Shown piece after piece: positions 23,215-25,533 of a DNA stretch of 25,533 bases. Every line of letters starts with the position of its first letter. Position 1 is the stretch's first letter. The stretch is from an uncultured Aggregatibacter sp. (GTDB taxonomy: Bacteria; Pseudomonadota; Gammaproteobacteria; Enterobacterales; Pasteurellaceae): positions 1 to 25,533 of the forward strand of contig NZ_CABFLM010000058.1 of assembly GCF_901873365.1 (NCBI RefSeq). Reading direction: 5' to 3'. Under the pieces are notes generated by a model. The model saw nothing but the letters and a program-made list of their open reading frames with translations, had not been told where the DNA came from and searched no databases. The translations under genes and the position numbers were made by a program.

Positions 23215-24549
23215 ATGGCTGAACGTAAATATTTTGGGACGGATGGTGTGCGTGGCAAAGTAGGTAGTCATCCGATTACGCCTGATTTTGTTTTAAAACT
23301 CGGTTGGGCGGCAGGTAAAGTGTTAGCGACACAAGGGTCTCGCGTCGTGCTGATTGGTAAAGATACCCGAATTTCGGGCTATATGCTTGAGTCCGCCCTT
23401 GAAGCCGGTTTGGCGGCAGCCGGTTTATCTGCCGCATTTACCGGCCCAATGCCAACCCCGGCGATTGCTTATTTAACCCGCACTTTCCGCGCGGAAGCCG
23501 GTATCGTGATTTCCGCTTCCCATAATCCGTATTATGACAATGGGATTAAATTCTTTTCTACACAAGGGACGAAATTACCGGATGATGTGGAGGAAGCCAT
23601 CGAAGCCATGTTGGAGCAACCGATGGACTGTGTTGAATCTGCCGAACTAGGTCGTGCCAGCCGAATTAAAGATGCGGCAGGCCGTTATATTGAATTTTGT
23701 AAAAGTACGTTTCCGGCGCATTTGAGTTTAGAAGGTTATAAAATAGTCGTGGATTGTGCCAATGGCGCAACCTACCACATTGCGCCTAATGTTATGCGTG
23801 AATTAGGCGCGGAAGTCATTGAAATTGGTACCCATCCGAATGGCATGAATATTAATGAAAAATGCGGTGCAACGGATATTAAAGCGTTGCAACAAAAAGT
23901 GTTAGAAGTAAAAGCGGATGTGGGTTTGGCGTACGATGGTGATGGCGACCGTTTAATTATGGTGGATCATCTCGGTAATAAAGTCGATGGTGACCAAATA
24001 TTATTTATTATTGCCCGTGAAGCCTTGCGCGAAGGGCGTTTGCAAGGCGGTGTCGTAGGCACCTTAATGAGTAACATGAGTCTTGAACTTGCTTTAAAAC
24101 AATTAGCCATTCCGTTTGTGCGCGCCAATGTGGGCGACCGTTATGTGTTGGAACAAATGCAAGAACGCGGTTGGGGCTTAGGCGGTGAAAACTCGGGGCA
24201 TATTATTATTGCTGATCGCAATACGACCGGCGATGGCATTATCGCTTCTTTAGCCGTGTTGACTGCAATGGTAAAACATCATTTGTCGCTGAACGAATTA
24301 GCCGATGCCGTCAAATTATTCCCACAAGTATTAATTAATGTGCGTTTTGCCGGGGGTAATAACCCATTAGAAAGCGATGCCGTGAAAGCGATTGCTGCAG
24401 AGGTTGAAAAACGCCTAGCCGGCAAAGGACGTATTTTACTGCGTAAATCAGGCACTGAGCCGTTAATTCGCGTAATGGTGGAATGTGAAGACGGCGAATT
24501 GGCTCAGCAATGTGCAGAAGAAATCGCCGAAGCGGTGAAAGCCAATTAA
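23215..24549 (+). CDS. glmM: Phosphoglucosamine mutase
   Basis: Converts glucosamine-6-phosphate to glucosamine-1-phosphate for UDP-GlcNAc, peptidoglycan and LPS synthesis. 444 residues (E. coli 445). Active-site phosphoserine Ser102 in ISASHNP, metal-binding DGDGDR at about 241-246, sugar-binding GGENSGH near 323-329 and phosphate-binding RKSGTEPLIRVM near the C-terminus. AAGGAA precedes ATG. It probably shares transcription with folP and sixA, with only 18 bases to sixA. Confidence 0.98.
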   Translation: MAERKYFGTDGVRGKVGSHPITPDFVLKLGWAAGKVLATQGSRVVLIGKDTRISGYMLESALEAGLAAAGLSAAFTGPMPTPAIAYLTRTFRAEAGIVISASHNPYYDNGIKFFSTQGTKLPDDVEEAIEAMLEQPMDCVESAELGRASRIKDAAGRYIEFCKSTFPAHLSLEGYKIVVDCANGATYHIAPNVMRELGAEVIEIGTHPNGMNINEKCGATDIKALQQKVLEVKADVGLAYDGDGDRLIMVDHLGNKVDGDQILFIIAREALREGRLQGGVVGTLMSNMSLELALKQLAIPFVRANVGDRYVLEQMQERGWGLGGENSGHIIIADRNTTGDGIIASLAVLTAMVKHHLSLNELADAVKLFPQVLINVRFAGGNNPLESDAVKAIAAEVEKRLAGKGRILLRKSGTEPLIRVMVECEDGELAQQCAEEIAEAVKAN

Positions 24550-24567
24550 TCTTTAAGGTCATTATAA

Positions 24568-25038
24568 ATGCATTTATTTATTATGCGTCATGGCGAAGCG
24601 GAATTGATGGCGAACTCGGATAAAGCGCGTCATCTTAACGCTAATGGCAGAGAGCAATCCCGACTTCAAGGAATGTGGCTAAAATCCACCGCACTTGGGT
24701 TCGATAAAGTCTTGGTGAGCCCTTATACCCGTGCTTTAGAAACTTTTGATGAAATTAATCAGGTTTTTGAGCAACAACTTTCCGATAAATTGGAAGTGTG
24801 GGAAGGTATTACGCCTTATGGTGATTCCGGTTTGGTCAGTTCTTATGTGGCTTTATTGGAAAAAGAAGGACATTGCAATCTCCTGCTGATCTCTCATTTG
24901 CCTTTGGTCGGTGATATTGTGAAAGAATTGTGCGGTCGAAATCCGGCGAGTTTTTATCCTGCCACGATTGTCGATATTCATTGGGACAACGATCAGCCGA
25001 AGGTAAACGACATAAAATATGTGAGTAAAATTGCGTAA
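24568..25038 (+). CDS. sixA: Phosphohistidine phosphatase SixA
   Basis: Small histidine phosphatase of 156 residues (E. coli SixA 161). The catalytic RHG motif is at Arg7-His8-Gly9 (FIMRHGEAE), with Arg55 in SPYTRALET and the second His110 in LLISHLPLVG. SixA removes phosphate from phosphohistidine, with ArcB and the nitrogen phosphotransferase protein NPr as reported substrates in E. coli. It starts 18 bases after glmM with AAGGT upstream and so is likely cotranscribed. A hairpin at 25082-25104 follows. Confidence 0.95.
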   Translation: MHLFIMRHGEAELMANSDKARHLNANGREQSRLQGMWLKSTALGFDKVLVSPYTRALETFDEINQVFEQQLSDKLEVWEGITPYGDSGLVSSYVALLEKEGHCNLLLISHLPLVGDIVKELCGRNPASFYPATIVDIHWDNDQPKVNDIKYVSKIA

Positions 25039-25081
25039 ATTCGGTTTCTTTTTATGCTGTTTTACGACAGACTATGGTTGA

Positions 25082-25104
25082 CTTTACGGATTGATGCCGT
25101 AAAG
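25082..25104. terminator. Hairpin between sixA and the repeat lipoprotein
   Basis: Perfect 8-bp stem CTTTACGG / CCGTAAAG across 7 bases. The following sequence (catttcaattt) is only moderately T-rich, so it is a weak terminator or leader hairpin. Confidence 0.5.
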
Positions 25105-25147
25105 CATTTCAATTTAATTTAATCATTCATATGCATTAGGAGCTACA

Positions 25148-25533
25148 ATGAAAAAATCACTCTTAGCCGCTTTAGTTTTAGGCGCAACATTCAGTATGGC
25201 CGGTTGTGATGACAGTAAAACCTCACAGCACGTTGAACAGGCAAAGGCCAGTGTGTCTGAAGCGAAAGACGCGGTTGTCAACGCCGCAAAAGACATGAAA
25301 AACAGCACAACAGATGCGGTAAAAGACGCGCAAGCCGTTGCTGCAGAAAAAATGGATGCGATGGCAGCGAAAGCGGGCGAAATGAAAGAGGCTGCAGCTG
25401 AAAAGATGTCCGCGGCTAAAGACGCGGCTGCAGAAAAAATGGATGCAATGGCAACCAAAGCGGGCGAAATGAAAGAGGCTGCAGCTGAAAAGATGTCCGC
25501 GGCTAAAGACGCGGCTGCAGAAAAAATGGATGC
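25148..25533 (+). CDS. Lipoprotein with 29-residue tandem repeats (partial, runs off window)
   Basis: ATG at 25148 with AGGAG five bases before it; the frame is open to the window end (128 codons). A type II signal peptide ends in MAGC, lipidated Cys20, so it is anchored in a membrane. After a linker DDSKTSQHVEQAKASVSE, the sequence becomes Ala/Lys/Glu/Met-rich and almost cysteine- and aromatic-free, with segments such as AAAEKMDAMA, KAGEMKEAAAEKM and SAAKDA: a long amphipathic helix or coiled coil resembling LEA-like repeats. The DNA repeat unit is 87 bp (29 codons), copies starting at 25340, 25427 and 25514. Function not recognised; the 3' end is outside the window. Confidence 0.85.
   Translation, partial: MKKSLLAALVLGATFSMAGCDDSKTSQHVEQAKASVSEAKDAVVNAAKDMKNSTTDAVKDAQAVAAEKMDAMAAKAGEMKEAAAEKMSAAKDAAAEKMDAMATKAGEMKEAAAEKMSAAKDAAAEKMD
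25340..25533 (+). repeat. 87-bp in-frame tandem repeat in the lipoprotein gene
   Basis: Units begin with GCTGCAGAAAAAATGGATGC at 25340, 25427 and 25514, exactly 87 bases apart. The first two units differ at only a few bases (for example GCGATGGCAGCG versus GCAATGGCAACC), indicating recent duplication. The array continues past the window. Confidence 0.92.

Noticed and set aside
25123..25458. Minus-strand alanine/serine-rich frame over the lipoprotein
   Set aside because: It is the mirror of the repeat region; the plus strand has a signal peptide, lipobox and ribosome site.
25340..25533. CRISPR array
   Set aside because: The repeats are 87 bp, contiguous without spacers, and keep the reading frame of a lipoprotein.

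Overview
This window is a stretch of a Pasteurellaceae chromosome, most likely Aggregatibacter or Haemophilus. The main evidence is the 9-base DNA uptake signal AAGTGCGGT, which I find 21 times by eye on the two strands, against about 0.2 expected by chance in 25.5 kb. Protein sequences and local gene pairs (argS-yecM, uvrB next to a NicO-type permease, folP-glmM-sixA) fit the same family. There is no prophage, insertion sequence or CRISPR array.

Layout. 1-270: non-coding, with a REP-like hairpin, four small hairpins and the argS terminator. 271-3231: argS (minus) diverging from yecM and a SlyB/Pcp lipoprotein (plus). 3309-3611: yhbY (minus). 3715-11713: an eight-gene minus-strand iron operon, read from the right: FTR1 ferrous iron permease with a fused periplasmic domain, P19-type periplasmic protein, DUF2318 membrane protein, two FtsX/MacB-type permeases, ABC ATPase, TlpA-like thioredoxin and a small c-type cytochrome. 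It resembles the FetMP-FetABCDEF/Cj1658-Cj1665 systems and carries a good Fur box over its promoter, with a CRP-like site about 60 bp upstream of the inferred start. A hairpin terminator after the second gene probably sets the ratio of the first two genes to the other six.

11899-18428 is a lactate island: lctP, lutA, lutB and lutC (minus) diverge from dld (plus) across a 293-bp intergenic region holding a directly repeated operator-like sequence. Permease, L-lactate oxidation complex and quinone-linked D-lactate dehydrogenase together would allow use of both lactate isomers.

18544-25533 holds a NicO-family nickel/cobalt permease (plus), tRNA-Asn(GTT) (minus), a 410-bp gap with DnaA boxes, then plus-strand uvrB, folP, glmM and sixA, and finally a lipoprotein with an 87-bp in-frame tandem repeat that runs off the window end.

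The most interesting points are the iron operon ending in a cytochrome c rather than a second thioredoxin, the cysteine-free YHS-like domain in its DUF2318 protein, the intrinsic-terminator-like uptake-signal pair inside the NicO permease gene, the DnaA-box pair upstream of uvrB, and the repeat lipoprotein.
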